DNA of 58,265 nt from Chitinophaga pinensis (GTDB lineage Bacteria; Bacteroidota; Bacteroidia; 2-12-FULL-35-15). Below, one piece after another: positions 46,183-56,154 of the stretch (its first letter is position 1; every line of letters starts with the position of its first letter). A model generated the notes under the pieces. That model searched no databases. It was not told the origin of the DNA and saw nothing but the letters and a program-made list of their open reading frames with translations. The DNA is taken from the NCBI GenBank assembly GCA_945885475.1, contig CAMCYR010000017.1, positions 1 to 58,265 of the forward strand. Reading direction: 5' to 3'. The position numbers and the translations under genes are program-made.

Positions 46183-46827
46183 ATGATGAAAAAAATAATC
46201 TCACTCGCCATTATTTTAACGATTGCATTTCAATGCAAAGCGCAGTTTGTAAATAGCATTGGATTAACAGCCGGAGTATCCTTGGGAAATCAGAAATTCT
46301 TTTTTAAGGATCCTGTTGCAATTTCAAAAAAAAAATACACGGTTGGTTTTAACGCTAGCTTCTTCGCTGAATTTTTCAGCCATGATTACGCGCGTTGGCT
46401 GAGCGAAATACAATACAACCAAAAAGGATCTATCGATAAACAGCCTGAACAGAATTATCCAAATAAATTACAGTATCTTTCATGGAACAACTATCTGAAA
46501 CTTCGGTACGAAATGTATAGCATAATTCCTTATATACTTGTTGGTCCGCGCTTGGATTACATGTTAACCCAAAGCACTACATCACCCGAGATCGTAAGTA
46601 GTTTTTCTAAACTTAATATCAGCGCGGGATTAGGTGGCGGAGTAGAGTTCATCAGCTATTCAAATTTTAAATTTTTGGTAGAAGCATTTTATAATCCTGA
46701 TATTACTCCTGCATACGTTACACCAGAATTACATGTAAAAAACAAAAACATCGAACTCAGGATTGGACTGAAGTATGAATTTGCAGGCAGAAAGGAAAGT
46801 TGTAATACGCCAACATATGTAGAATAA
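46183..46827 (+). CDS. Outer membrane beta-barrel protein (PorT-like)
   Basis: A 214-residue protein with a signal peptide (MMKKIISLAIILTIAFQCKA-QF). The mature part has eight or so amphipathic strands with turns: SIGLTAGVSLGNQKFFF, TVGFNASFFAEFF, WLSEIQYNQKGS, YLSWNNYLKLRYEM, IPYILVGPRLDYML, SAGLGGGVEFI, FLVEAFYNPD and IELRIGLKYEF. This matches the porin-family outer membrane beta-barrel (PorT-like) domain. The role is unspecified; it may be structural. A bidirectional terminator separates it from the convergent histidine-rich protein gene. Confidence 0.85.
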   Translation: MMKKIISLAIILTIAFQCKAQFVNSIGLTAGVSLGNQKFFFKDPVAISKKKYTVGFNASFFAEFFSHDYARWLSEIQYNQKGSIDKQPEQNYPNKLQYLSWNNYLKLRYEMYSIIPYILVGPRLDYMLTQSTTSPEIVSSFSKLNISAGLGGGVEFISYSNFKFLVEAFYNPDITPAYVTPELHVKNKNIELRIGLKYEFAGRKESCNTPTYVE

Positions 46828-46848
46828 AAAAGACTTCAATACATTTAT

Positions 46849-46887
46849 AAAAAAACTGCGGTCATTTTATTGATCGCAGTTTTTTTA
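46849..46887. terminator. Bidirectional terminator
   Basis: AAAAAACTGCGGTC pairs with GATCGCAGTTTTTT around an ATTTTATT-type loop, with A and T runs on both sides, between convergent genes. Confidence 0.9.
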
Positions 46888-46914
46888 TGTATTTAAGAGA
46901 ATTTCCAATCTGAC

Positions 46915-48117
46915 CTAACGGCCTCCTCTACCTTTATTTGTATTCGGTGCACTTTGTGCAGGCTTGTTTGATGGCTTTGGGTTTTGCCTTTGACTCGCCT
47001 TAGGAGTCTGCTTTTGAATTGGCTTCGCATTATCACGAGGCTTAGAAGCAGGTTTATTCCCATTATCTCTTTTATCACCCTTCGATGCCGGACGCGTATT
47101 GTTCGGTTTAACAGAAGGTTGATTTTTTATATCTTCACCCGTTAGGCGATCATCCTTCGGCTTAACAGCAGGATTTACCTTAACATCTTTGGGCTTGTCT
47201 CGATAAGCAGGATTTGTTTTTTCTGGAACTATCTTCCCATCACCTGTTCGGCTTTTTGACGTATACGTCCGCTGATAAACCTTTGCCGTTCTGTTTTGCT
47301 GAACCCTTGCAGAAACGGATCTGCGAGGACCATAATAATTATGAGCATTAGGAGCACGGTAGTAATTTGTGCGGTGATAATGATTATAATGGTGACGATA
47401 GTAATTATGATGATGCCAATAATAACTATGCCAATACCAGGGAGACCAAGCACTCCACCAAGAGGGGTAATAATACCAATGCCAAGGAGAAACATATACA
47501 ACATATGCCGGAGTATAAACATAGTGTATGATTGGCCATTGATTCACCACTACGTAGGTGTCTGGAGAATTATTTTGCGATGTAGTTGTATTATAGTTAT
47601 TGGTTGTATTATTAATGATCACCGTTTTACCATCAGAAGTTACAGAAGTATCTGATTTTTTATTCGGATCAGTAACTTTTGCTGTTGGATCATTTTCAGT
47701 AGGTTCAACGATATAATCTTTGCCGTACAGTACTTCATTACCGACAATCTGCACAAGCACTTTTCCGCTTTTATCTTTTTCAATTTCAATAACCGCTACA
47801 TCCTGAGTTTCTTTTTCGCTAACCAACACCTGCAATACAACAGCATGTGATTCACCTGTCTGATGATCAATTACTTTTATGTAATCTGTTTTATCATCAT
47901 TATTTAAATCCAAATTATTGATCTTTGAATCTTCCAGATTTAATTGCTTTTCGAATTCTTCAAACGTTTTCGACTTCTGAAAAAGATCCAGTACTGCATA
48001 TAGATTTAAATTATCACCTGGTAAACCTAATGAATCTACTTTCTCAATCTTTTGAGAAAAGGTAGCTTTATTATTACACACTGTAAATAATAAAAAAAGG
48101 AAGGCAATTTTTTTCAT
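46915..48117 (-). CDS. Secreted protein with His/Trp/Tyr-rich stretch and disordered tail
   Basis: The ATG at 48115-48117 opens a signal peptide (MKKIAFLFLLFTVCNNKATFS-QK), giving 400 residues. A region near 50-140 is a folded strand-rich domain with an Asp-rich calcium-like loop (DLNNDDKTDYIKV). Then come an NTTNNYN linker (about 170), an aromatic/His block (about 185-260: VVYVSPWHWYYYP, SYYWHHHNYYRHHYNHYH) and a disordered Lys/Pro/Asn/Arg tail with units like NPAYRDKP and RPASKG, ending in RGGR. Its plan of tail, linker and aromatic block is close to the lipoprotein at 13690. The His-rich block could bind metal. No family name is known to me. Confidence 0.75.
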   Translation of the reverse strand: MKKIAFLFLLFTVCNNKATFSQKIEKVDSLGLPGDNLNLYAVLDLFQKSKTFEEFEKQLNLEDSKINNLDLNNDDKTDYIKVIDHQTGESHAVVLQVLVSEKETQDVAVIEIEKDKSGKVLVQIVGNEVLYGKDYIVEPTENDPTAKVTDPNKKSDTSVTSDGKTVIINNTTNNYNTTTSQNNSPDTYVVVNQWPIIHYVYTPAYVVYVSPWHWYYYPSWWSAWSPWYWHSYYWHHHNYYRHHYNHYHRTNYYRAPNAHNYYGPRRSVSARVQQNRTAKVYQRTYTSKSRTGDGKIVPEKTNPAYRDKPKDVKVNPAVKPKDDRLTGEDIKNQPSVKPNNTRPASKGDKRDNGNKPASKPRDNAKPIQKQTPKASQRQNPKPSNKPAQSAPNTNKGRGGR

Positions 48118-48293
48118 ATTACTTTGAATTATCTGAGTCATTGACAAATTAAATAACGGATGGTTTAAAGTACAATGCCAAAAATCATTCCAATTCAACT
48201 AAGCCATGGCTAATAATTAAAAAAAAATCAAAAAAATAAAGGATAGAAAGGATTTTTAGGAAATAAAAAAATACTTTTTCAATTGTATCGGAA

Positions 48294-50297
48294 TTAGAAT
48301 AGATCTTTTAGCAGATCGTCATCCACCATATTCGGGATTGTGATCTTTAACTCTGGAGTTCGTTGCATTTCACGTTTGATAGCAAACAGAGCCTCTTCAT
48401 TTCTAGCCCAGCTTCTCCGGGCGATTCCATTGTTGACATCCCAGAACAACATTGATTTCAAACGTCTGTCGCTATCCGCAGTACCATCGAGTACCATTCC
48501 GAAACCACCATTAATAACTTCACCCCAACCTACTCCACCACCGTTGTGTAAGGAGATCCAGGTTGCACCACGAAAACCATCACCAACAAAATTCTGAACA
48601 GCCATGTCTGCAGTAAAAGAGGAACCGTCATAAATATTTGACGTTTCACGATAAGGCGAATCTGTTCCGGAAACATCATGATGATCCCTTCCAAGAATAA
48701 CTGGAGCAGACAATTCACCAGATTTAATTGCATCATTGAATGCTTCAGCAATTTTCACGCGCGCTTCGGAGTCGGCATATAATATGCGGGACTGCGAACC
48801 AACTACTAAATTATTTTGCATGGCATCCTTGATCCAAAGAATATTATCAGTCAACTGTTGTTTGATTTCATCCGGAGCCGTTTTGTACATTTCCTCCAAC
48901 ACATGAAGTGCTAATTTATCGGTCGTAGCAAGGTCATTCGGATCACAAGAGGAACACACCCATCGAAAAGGACCAAATCCATAATCAAAACACATTGGTC
49001 CAAGAATATCCTGAACATAGGATTTAAATTTAAAAGTTCCGTCAGCATTTACGATATCAGCTCCGGCACGAGACGCTTCCAATAAAAATGCATTTCCATA
49101 ATCGAAAAAATACATCCCTTTACCTGCCATCGTATTAATAGAATTTGCATGGCGAAGCAAGGTTTGCTGAACTTCTTTTTTAAATCGATCCGGATCAGTT
49201 GCCATTAATACATTCGATTCATCAAATGTTAATCCTGCAGGATAATAACCACCCGCCCATGGATTATGCAAGGAAGTTTGATCCGTGCCGATATCCACTT
49301 TCACATTTTCTTTCAGCAAAAACTCCCACAGATCAACAATATTTCCCTGGTAGGCCAATGAGATTGCTTCTTTTTCAGCTTGAGCTCTATTGATCCGTTT
49401 TAATAAAGCAGGCAGATCCTCAAATACCTCATCAACCCAAGCTTGTGAATGTCTTGTCTTTACAGCTTTCGGATTAATTTCAGCAACGACAGAAACCAAA
49501 CCGGAAATCTTACCAGCTTTTGGCTGTGCACCACTCATACCGCCCAATCCACACGTGACAAATAATTTCCCTTTGCGATCTTCCTCCGATTTAGAAATTT
49601 TACGAGCGGCATTCATTACTGTAATTGTTGTACCGTGAACAATTCCCTGTGGACCGATATACATAAATGAGCCCGCAGTCATTTGTCCGAATTGCGTTAC
49701 ACCCAGCGCATTAAACTTCTCCCAATCGTCAGGCTTACTATAATTCGGAATCATCATCCCATTGGTAATCACAACACGTGGCGCATCTTTATGTGATGGG
49801 AACAAACCCATCGGATGACCTGAATACATTGCCAGGGTTTGTTCATCGGTCATCTCTGACAAATACTTCATGGTAAGCAGATACTGCGCCCAATTTTGAA
49901 AAACAGAACCATTACCGCCATAAGTAATTAACTCATGAGGATGCTGTGCAACAGCGTAATCTAAATTATTTTGCAACATCAACATGATCGCGGCCGCTTG
50001 TTTCGATTGATGTGGGTATTCATGTATTGGCCGTGCATGAATTTTATAATCCGGACGAAAACGGTACATGTAGATGCGTCCGTATTCTTTGAGTTCCACC
50101 GCAAACTCTTTCGATAGCACAGCATGGTGCTTTTTATCAAAGTAGCGCAATGCGTTACGGATAGCTAATTTTTTCTCCTCTTTATTAAGAATATCTTTTC
50201 GCTTAGGAGCATGATTGATTGTTATATCGAAGGGTTTAATTGACGGCAATTCAGCAGGAATGCCATCCATTATTTGCAATTTAAATTCAGTATTCAT
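48294..50297 (-). CDS. hutU: Urocanate hydratase
   Basis: Second enzyme of histidine degradation, hydrating urocanate to imidazolone propionate with tightly bound NAD. The 667-residue length is that of the longer form, above the usual 555. Family blocks include QNWAQYLLTMKYLSEM, GQMTAGSFMYIGPQGI, CGLGGMSGAQPKAG (NAD site), WAGGYYPAGLTFDESN, FDYGFGPFRWVCSSCDP and NGGGVGWGEVINGGFG. No hutH, hutI or hutG is in the window. A DUF5522 gene ends 51 bp upstream on the same strand and may share its transcript. Confidence 0.95.
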   Translation of the reverse strand: MNTEFKLQIMDGIPAELPSIKPFDITINHAPKRKDILNKEEKKLAIRNALRYFDKKHHAVLSKEFAVELKEYGRIYMYRFRPDYKIHARPIHEYPHQSKQAAAIMLMLQNNLDYAVAQHPHELITYGGNGSVFQNWAQYLLTMKYLSEMTDEQTLAMYSGHPMGLFPSHKDAPRVVITNGMMIPNYSKPDDWEKFNALGVTQFGQMTAGSFMYIGPQGIVHGTTITVMNAARKISKSEEDRKGKLFVTCGLGGMSGAQPKAGKISGLVSVVAEINPKAVKTRHSQAWVDEVFEDLPALLKRINRAQAEKEAISLAYQGNIVDLWEFLLKENVKVDIGTDQTSLHNPWAGGYYPAGLTFDESNVLMATDPDRFKKEVQQTLLRHANSINTMAGKGMYFFDYGNAFLLEASRAGADIVNADGTFKFKSYVQDILGPMCFDYGFGPFRWVCSSCDPNDLATTDKLALHVLEEMYKTAPDEIKQQLTDNILWIKDAMQNNLVVGSQSRILYADSEARVKIAEAFNDAIKSGELSAPVILGRDHHDVSGTDSPYRETSNIYDGSSFTADMAVQNFVGDGFRGATWISLHNGGGVGWGEVINGGFGMVLDGTADSDRRLKSMLFWDVNNGIARRSWARNEEALFAIKREMQRTPELKITIPNMVDDDLLKDLF

Positions 50298-50348
50298 AAA
50301 TTATATTTTAACAGGCATATCAATTGCCAATTTTTCAAAAACACTTAT

Positions 50349-50537
50349 TTATTTCTTTTTATCGATTCTTCCTTTTTCCTTATTAAAACTATAAGGACAA
50401 TGCTTACAACCATTCTGACAACAATATCCGCGCTTCAACAAATACTTTTCAGTAAAAATAAGATAGCCCTGTTCGCTGTAATAAAAATCATCAGGATCCA
50501 ATTGTTTACTATTTGAAAAGCCAATATCATCTATCAT
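50349..50537 (-). CDS. DUF5522 family small Cys-rich protein
   Basis: A 62-residue protein with the conserved core YLIFTEKYLLKRGYCCQNGCKHCPYSF: CC, then CxxxC and CxHCPY, a compact metal-binding knot, followed by a basic tail. It matches the small DUF5522 proteins common in Bacteroidota, whose function is unknown. A strong promoter lies directly before the ATG, with only four bases between the -7 box and the start codon, so its mRNA may lack a leader. hutU follows 51 bp downstream on the same strand. Confidence 0.88.
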   Translation of the reverse strand: MIDDIGFSNSKQLDPDDFYYSEQGYLIFTEKYLLKRGYCCQNGCKHCPYSFNKEKGRIDKKK

Positions 50538-50541
50538 TTAA

Positions 50542-50572
50542 CAAAGATACTGCGCTAAATAGAATTGTCAAA
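50542..50572 (-). promoter_or_regulatory. Bacteroidota-type promoter with start codon at about +1
   Basis: Minus strand: -33 box TTTG (50569-50572), 19-base spacer, -7 box TATCTTTG (50542-50549), then TTAA and the ATG of the DUF5522 gene. Expected transcription starts coincide with the A of the ATG. Confidence 0.75.
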
Positions 50573-50630
50573 AGTATTTTTTCAATATCATCCATTTATT
50601 GAAAACACCTAAATGACATTCCAAAAATTA

Positions 50631-50638
50631 TATCTTTG
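50631..50638 (+). promoter_or_regulatory. Putative -7 box of the lipoprotein gene
   Basis: TATCTTTG matches TAnnTTTG and ends four bases before the ATG at 50643. No clear -33 TTTG was found at the right distance, so confidence is moderate. Confidence 0.45.
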
Positions 50639-50642
50639 TAAA

Positions 50643-50891
50643 ATGAGTCCAAGAAATGGTATTTTCTTTTCAGTTTTTATGGGCACATACTTATTGATCG
50701 CATGCTCAAAAGACCCGACTATTCCTTCTGAATCAATTAAAAAAGAGCCACAGCCTGTTTTGCCTAAAAAAGTATATTCCTATCTTTCAGATGCACTTCA
50801 AATTCATTTTAATTCACCGCCGCTAATATCCCATTCAAATGATACATCAACCGGTTCCACTTCAGAAAATCAATTCCAGATTTTTAGCTGA
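50643..50891 (+). CDS. Small lipoprotein
   Basis: The ATG at 50643 gives 82 residues with the lipoprotein signal MSPRNGIFFSVFMGTYLLIAC (lipobox LIAC). The mature part is short, Pro/Ser/Thr/Asn-rich and probably disordered. It overlaps the start of the PLP-enzyme gene by 53 bp in another frame. Such an overlap could also hint at a frameshift joining the two, but the enzyme's N-terminus looks complete from its own ATG, so I keep them separate. Confidence 0.55.
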   Translation: MSPRNGIFFSVFMGTYLLIACSKDPTIPSESIKKEPQPVLPKKVYSYLSDALQIHFNSPPLISHSNDTSTGSTSENQFQIFS

Positions 50892-51726
50892 GCATGAGAT
50901 ACATCTTTATGTTTATCGCCTTGATTTAAATCACACTTATATCAGCGGCAACAAATTATATAAACTGCATTACAATATTGAAGCAGTAAAAAAAGAAAAC
51001 AAAACAACGATACTTACATTTGGAGGTGCATTTTCCAACCACATTGCAGCAACAGCGGCAGCGGGAAAAGAGTTGAAATTAAAAACCATCGGGATCATAC
51101 GGGGTGAAGAATACCATGCATTAAATCCAACATTACGATTCGCGAAAGAGCAAGGAATGGAATTACATTATGTTTCGCGCACGCTGTATCAAAACAAGAA
51201 AGAATTAGAAGGCTATATCCATAAACAATTCGGAGCAGATACTTATTATTTGATCCCCGAAGGAGGTTCCAACAAATTAGGAATAGAAGGCTGCCGTGAA
51301 ATAACAAAAAGTATCCCAATTGATTTCGATACGATATGCTGCCCCTGCGGAACAGGAGCTACTTTGACAGGTATCGTCCTTTCGTTGCAGAAGCATCAAA
51401 AAGCTATTGGTTTTCAAATATTAAAAGCAGAAAAATATATTGAAAAGGAGGTTTCAGAATGGCTGCAACAATTTTCATCGGATCAAAAAAATTGGGATAT
51501 ACATGAGTCGTACCATTTTGGAGGATATGCAAAACTAAAAACCGAATTGGTAGATTTTATAAAACTATTTGAAAAGGAGAATGCCATACCACTGGATTAT
51601 GTTTACACCGGAAAAATGATGTTTGGAATATATGACCTCATCAAAAAGGGTGAATTTAAAAGGGGGCAGACTATAATTGCGGTTCATACAGGGGGATTAC
51701 AAGGAAATGCAGGCTTTGAGAATTAA
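50839..51726 (+). CDS. PLP-dependent D-cysteine desulfhydrase / ACC deaminase-like
   Basis: A 295-residue PLP enzyme of the fold-type II tryptophan synthase beta group. The start MIHQPVPLQKINSRFL is followed by the lysine site ISGNKLYKLHYNIE (Lys forms the Schiff base, near residue 39), the Asn/Ser block LTFGGAFSNHIAATAAAG, PEGGSNKLGIEG and CGTGATLTGIVLS. YVYTGKMMFGIYD carries the late active-site Tyr. Annotated relatives cover 1-aminocyclopropane-1-carboxylate deaminase and D-cysteine desulfhydrase; the sequence alone does not decide between them. It is followed after 68 bp by the glucosaminidase gene. Confidence 0.9.
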   Translation: MIHQPVPLQKINSRFLAEHEIHLYVYRLDLNHTYISGNKLYKLHYNIEAVKKENKTTILTFGGAFSNHIAATAAAGKELKLKTIGIIRGEEYHALNPTLRFAKEQGMELHYVSRTLYQNKKELEGYIHKQFGADTYYLIPEGGSNKLGIEGCREITKSIPIDFDTICCPCGTGATLTGIVLSLQKHQKAIGFQILKAEKYIEKEVSEWLQQFSSDQKNWDIHESYHFGGYAKLKTELVDFIKLFEKENAIPLDYVYTGKMMFGIYDLIKKGEFKRGQTIIAVHTGGLQGNAGFEN

Positions 51727-51794
51727 CAAAAAAGTGTTTGAAAGTTCATCCCTACGCAGATACATCAAGATCAATAATGTGTATATTTGAAACA

Positions 51795-52730
51795 ATGCGA
51801 ACATTATTATTCATAACAATTTTATTTTCATTTTACAATTCACCGTTGAATGCTCAACCGGCAGAGCATAAAATGACGCCATCACAATACATTGAGAATT
51901 TCAAAAACGAAGCGATCAAGGAAATGCTGATGTATAATATTCCTGCAAGCATTACACTGGCTCAAGGAATGCTGGAAAGCGGCAACGGGAATAGCGATCT
52001 TGCAGTATATGCAAACAATCATTTCGGAATCAAATGCCATAAAGAATGGAGCGGACCGACATTCATAAAAGATGACGATACAAAGGACGAATGTTTTAGA
52101 AAATATTCTTCCGTTTTGGATTCGTATACCGATCACTCTAATTTTTTAAAATCACGCAGCAGATATGCTGGATTGTTTGAATTAAAACGAACAGACTATA
52201 AAGGCTGGGCAAAAGGATTAAAACAAACGGGCTATGCAACGGATCCAAAATACGCACAGCGCTTAGTTGATCTGATCGAAACACATCAACTATACCAGTA
52301 TGATCAAGTAGATGAGTTACCAAACATCGTTGTCGCAGCAAGTACAAAAACTCCACCCGAGACAATGGAAGCGAGAGAAATTTTAAGATTCCGTTTCATC
52401 AAATATGTTGTTGTAAAACCGGGAGACTCATTTTATAAAATTGCGGTGGATACGGATAAAGATCTTTGGCAACTTTACAAATTCAATGATTTGGAGCCGA
52501 ACTCAAAGTTGATAGCGGGACAGAAATTGTATCTTCAGCCTAAACGAAACAAAGCAAAAGAGCCGTTTCACACAGTAAAAAAGGGCGAGACCATGAAATC
52601 GATCTCACAATTACACGGAATAAAACTCAAGAAACTTTACAAAAAAAACAATATGAAAGCTGGTGAAGAACCAAAAAGCGGAGATCAATTGTATATGCGG
52701 GCACAGAAGCCGGATAAAGAAGACTTCTGA
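51795..52730 (+). CDS. Glucosaminidase with LysM repeats
   Basis: I choose ATG 51795 (MRTLLFITILFSFYNSPLNA-QP), which opens a signal peptide; the longer frame lacks one. The 311-residue protein has an N-acetylglucosaminidase domain (about 28-165: SITLAQGMLESGNGNSDLAV with the catalytic Glu in LES, NNHFGIKCHKEW) and two LysM peptidoglycan-binding repeats (about 205-250 KYVVVKPGDSFYKIAVD; about 265-308 HTVKKGETMKSISQLHG). It trims peptidoglycan glycan strands in the periplasm. A TATATTTG box (51782-51789) ends five bases before the ATG. Confidence 0.92.
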   Translation: MRTLLFITILFSFYNSPLNAQPAEHKMTPSQYIENFKNEAIKEMLMYNIPASITLAQGMLESGNGNSDLAVYANNHFGIKCHKEWSGPTFIKDDDTKDECFRKYSSVLDSYTDHSNFLKSRSRYAGLFELKRTDYKGWAKGLKQTGYATDPKYAQRLVDLIETHQLYQYDQVDELPNIVVAASTKTPPETMEAREILRFRFIKYVVVKPGDSFYKIAVDTDKDLWQLYKFNDLEPNSKLIAGQKLYLQPKRNKAKEPFHTVKKGETMKSISQLHGIKLKKLYKKNNMKAGEEPKSGDQLYMRAQKPDKEDF

Positions 52731-52743
52731 TCCTTTTTTTCGA

Positions 52744-53979
52744 CTAGTGGAAAAATAGATAGGAAATAAAAATTGCAGCAATTACCCCAGCGAGATCAGC
52801 GATAAGACCTGCAGCGATAGCGTACCTCGTTTTCTTAATACCTACAGAACCAAAATACAAGGCCACGATATAAAATGTTGTATCGGCAGCACCTTGAAAA
52901 ACGCAGCTCAATCTACCTACAAAAGAATCGGCACCATTTACTTTCATTGTTTCCAACATCATTGCCTTTGCTCCGCTTCCACTAAGTGGTTTCATAAATG
53001 CTGTAGGCAGCGAACCAACAAAATCAGTATTGAAATTCATGGCATGAAACAAAAATGCAATACCATCAACAATATAGCCCATTGCTCCGGAAGCTCTGAA
53101 AACAGCAATTCCAACTAGCATAGCCACCAAATATGGAATAACTTTTACACCCGTCTCGAAACCCGTTTTAGCACCATCAATAAAAGCATCGTAAACATTT
53201 ACCTTTTTTCTTAATGCGCCCAGCATAAATGAAACGATGATTGTAAGCAAGATCAAATTTGCTGAAACCATTGAAATTTTAGCAATCTGATCAGGAGCGA
53301 GCGTACTGAAATACCAAATAATTGAAAAAATAAAAGCCGAAATTCCTAGGAGCCAACCGATCACCACACGGTTTAATAAATTTATTTTTTGCCAGAATGC
53401 AACGGCGAGTAAACCTGTAAGCGTAGAAAAAAATGTAGCAATCAGAATTGGAATAAATACATCCGATGGATTTGCAGCACCCATAATCGCTCGCTGCGCC
53501 ATGATTGTAACAGGAATGATCGTTAAGCCGGAGGTGTTCAAAACCAAAAACATGATCTGCGCGTTGGATGCTGTATCTTTTACAGGGTTTAATTCCTGCA
53601 TAGTATTCATCGCTTTTAATCCAAGAGGAGTGGCAGCGTTATCCAAACCCAGCATGTTAGCTGAAAAGTTCATCATTATTTGTCCATTTGCCGGATGATC
53701 TTTCGGAATCTCAGGAAATAATTTATTAAAGAAAGGACCGACAATACGCGATAGAAAATTGATTGCTCCAGCCTTTTCACCAATATTCATGAGCCCAAGC
53801 CATAAGGTCATCACACCAACAAGTGGAAGAGAAATATCCATGACGGCCATTTTTGAAGAATCAAAAGTTGCATCAATAATCGTTTTAAAAATTTCAGTAT
53901 CACCCGTAACCGCTAATTTTATGAGCGCAACAACGAAAGCAATAACAAAAAAAGCAATCCAGATATAATTTAGTACCAC
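52744..53979 (-). CDS. Nucleoside recognition (Gate) domain membrane protein, SpmA-SpmB fusion
   Basis: A 411-residue membrane protein with about ten hydrophobic segments. The two halves (about 20-195 and 250-411) both carry the Gate/nucleoside-recognition pattern; the first has NMLGLDNAATPLGLKAM typical of SpmA, and the second FRASGAMGYIVDGIAFLF and PLSGSGAKAMMLETM plus QGAADTTFYIVALYFGSVGI typical of SpmB. The fused form is common in Bacteroidota. It is thought to transport small molecules, but none is proven. It starts 1 bp after the amidotransferase gene stop and forms an operon with it. Confidence 0.9.
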   Translation of the reverse strand: MVLNYIWIAFFVIAFVVALIKLAVTGDTEIFKTIIDATFDSSKMAVMDISLPLVGVMTLWLGLMNIGEKAGAINFLSRIVGPFFNKLFPEIPKDHPANGQIMMNFSANMLGLDNAATPLGLKAMNTMQELNPVKDTASNAQIMFLVLNTSGLTIIPVTIMAQRAIMGAANPSDVFIPILIATFFSTLTGLLAVAFWQKINLLNRVVIGWLLGISAFIFSIIWYFSTLAPDQIAKISMVSANLILLTIIVSFMLGALRKKVNVYDAFIDGAKTGFETGVKVIPYLVAMLVGIAVFRASGAMGYIVDGIAFLFHAMNFNTDFVGSLPTAFMKPLSGSGAKAMMLETMKVNGADSFVGRLSCVFQGAADTTFYIVALYFGSVGIKKTRYAIAAGLIADLAGVIAAIFISYLFFH

Positions 53980-53980
53980 G

Positions 53981-54544
53981 TTAATTAAGTAAGGTTAGTT
54001 GACAAAAGTTATTTAATAATTTCAATCCGTTTTCAGCAGATACCTCAGGATGAAATTGAACACCAAATAAATTCAAGTGCGGGTGCTTCATTGCTTCCAC
54101 TTCATATTTTGCAGAGCATGCCAATCTCAAAAATGAATCAGGCAAGGTTATCCCTTCCGTATGATCCTCCATCATGAGAATTTTCTCCTCACATCCACCA
54201 AACAGATCATCCCTTGACAATAAGGTGATCTCTGTTTCACTCCGAACAGCATCCGACTTATAAACGCTGGATCCAAACAACAATCCAAGAAGTTGATGTC
54301 CGAAACAAATACCCAAAACAGGTATGTTTGTATTTTTCAAAAAGCTAAACCTTTCTAGATATTTCCGATAATCGCAGTCCGTAAGCAGAACAGGAGCGCC
54401 ACTCAAGATGACAGCGGAAAAATCATTCCAATTGGTCGTTTCTGCATCATCCCAATTGAGTATCCGTGAAGCAAAGCCGAGGGTGTCCATACAAGCCTGA
54501 ATGCGAACGGTTTTTCTACTGCCAAAATTTACAATGCAGATCAT
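53981..54544 (-). CDS. Class I glutamine amidotransferase-like protein
   Basis: The ATG at 54542-54544 (MICIVNFGSRKTVRIQACMD) gives 187 residues; the upstream extension is intergenic. The triad is visible: nucleophile Cys in VLGICFGHQLLGLLFG (about 79) and His-x-Glu in GVQFHPEVS (about 169). It resembles the glutaminase half of GMP synthase or anthranilate synthase component II, but has no synthetase partner in the window. Its stop lies 1 bp before the ATG of the nucleoside-recognition gene, so the two are probably translated together. Its role may be amidating or hydrolysing a nucleotide-related compound; this is inference. Confidence 0.85.
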   Translation of the reverse strand: MICIVNFGSRKTVRIQACMDTLGFASRILNWDDAETTNWNDFSAVILSGAPVLLTDCDYRKYLERFSFLKNTNIPVLGICFGHQLLGLLFGSSVYKSDAVRSETEITLLSRDDLFGGCEEKILMMEDHTEGITLPDSFLRLACSAKYEVEAMKHPHLNLFGVQFHPEVSAENGLKLLNNFCQLTLLN

Positions 54545-54712
54545 AACTGATTTTGAACGAATGTAATGATTAATATAGTAAGAGAGCAAGCCTAAACGAA
54601 GTAAAATATCAACCAAAATCATCTAAAATGTTAATAAAAATCGCTTATAGCCTCTAGTTTTATTTCTACTTTTGAAGGATAACTTTCAGGCCTACAAACT
54701 AGTACTAAATAA

Positions 54713-56017
<1,305 letters not shown>

Positions 56018-56083
56018 GCTGATCTGAACGTTAACCTTCTTCGGTGATGGGGAAGGTTAAAGAATAAATAATTTTTTTCATTA

Positions 56084-56116
56084 TTGTTTTTATATCATAA
56101 AATCCTTTTATCTTTC
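56084..56116 (+). promoter_or_regulatory. Putative promoter of citrate synthase
   Basis: TTG (56084-56086) and TATCTTTC (56109-56116) are 22 bases apart; the last base of the -7 box departs from the usual G. The start codon lies 39 bases further. Confidence 0.45.
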
Positions 56117-56154
56117 GGCAATAAGAAACAACGTATAAAAATTCATTTCAATTT

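Noticed and set aside
47229-47655. Open frames overlapping the His/Trp-rich protein on both strands
   Set aside because: Repetitive His/Tyr codons leave the other frames open; they have no start context or domain.
50643-51726. Lipoprotein and PLP-enzyme frames as one frameshifted gene
   Set aside because: The lipoprotein has its own signal and the enzyme starts normally before its conserved Lys motif; a fused ancestor would be odd for a cytoplasmic enzyme.
56026-56055. AACCTTC...GAAGGTT hairpin after enolase as terminator
   Set aside because: The stem is short with a long loop and the T-run is displaced by more than ten bases; uncertain.
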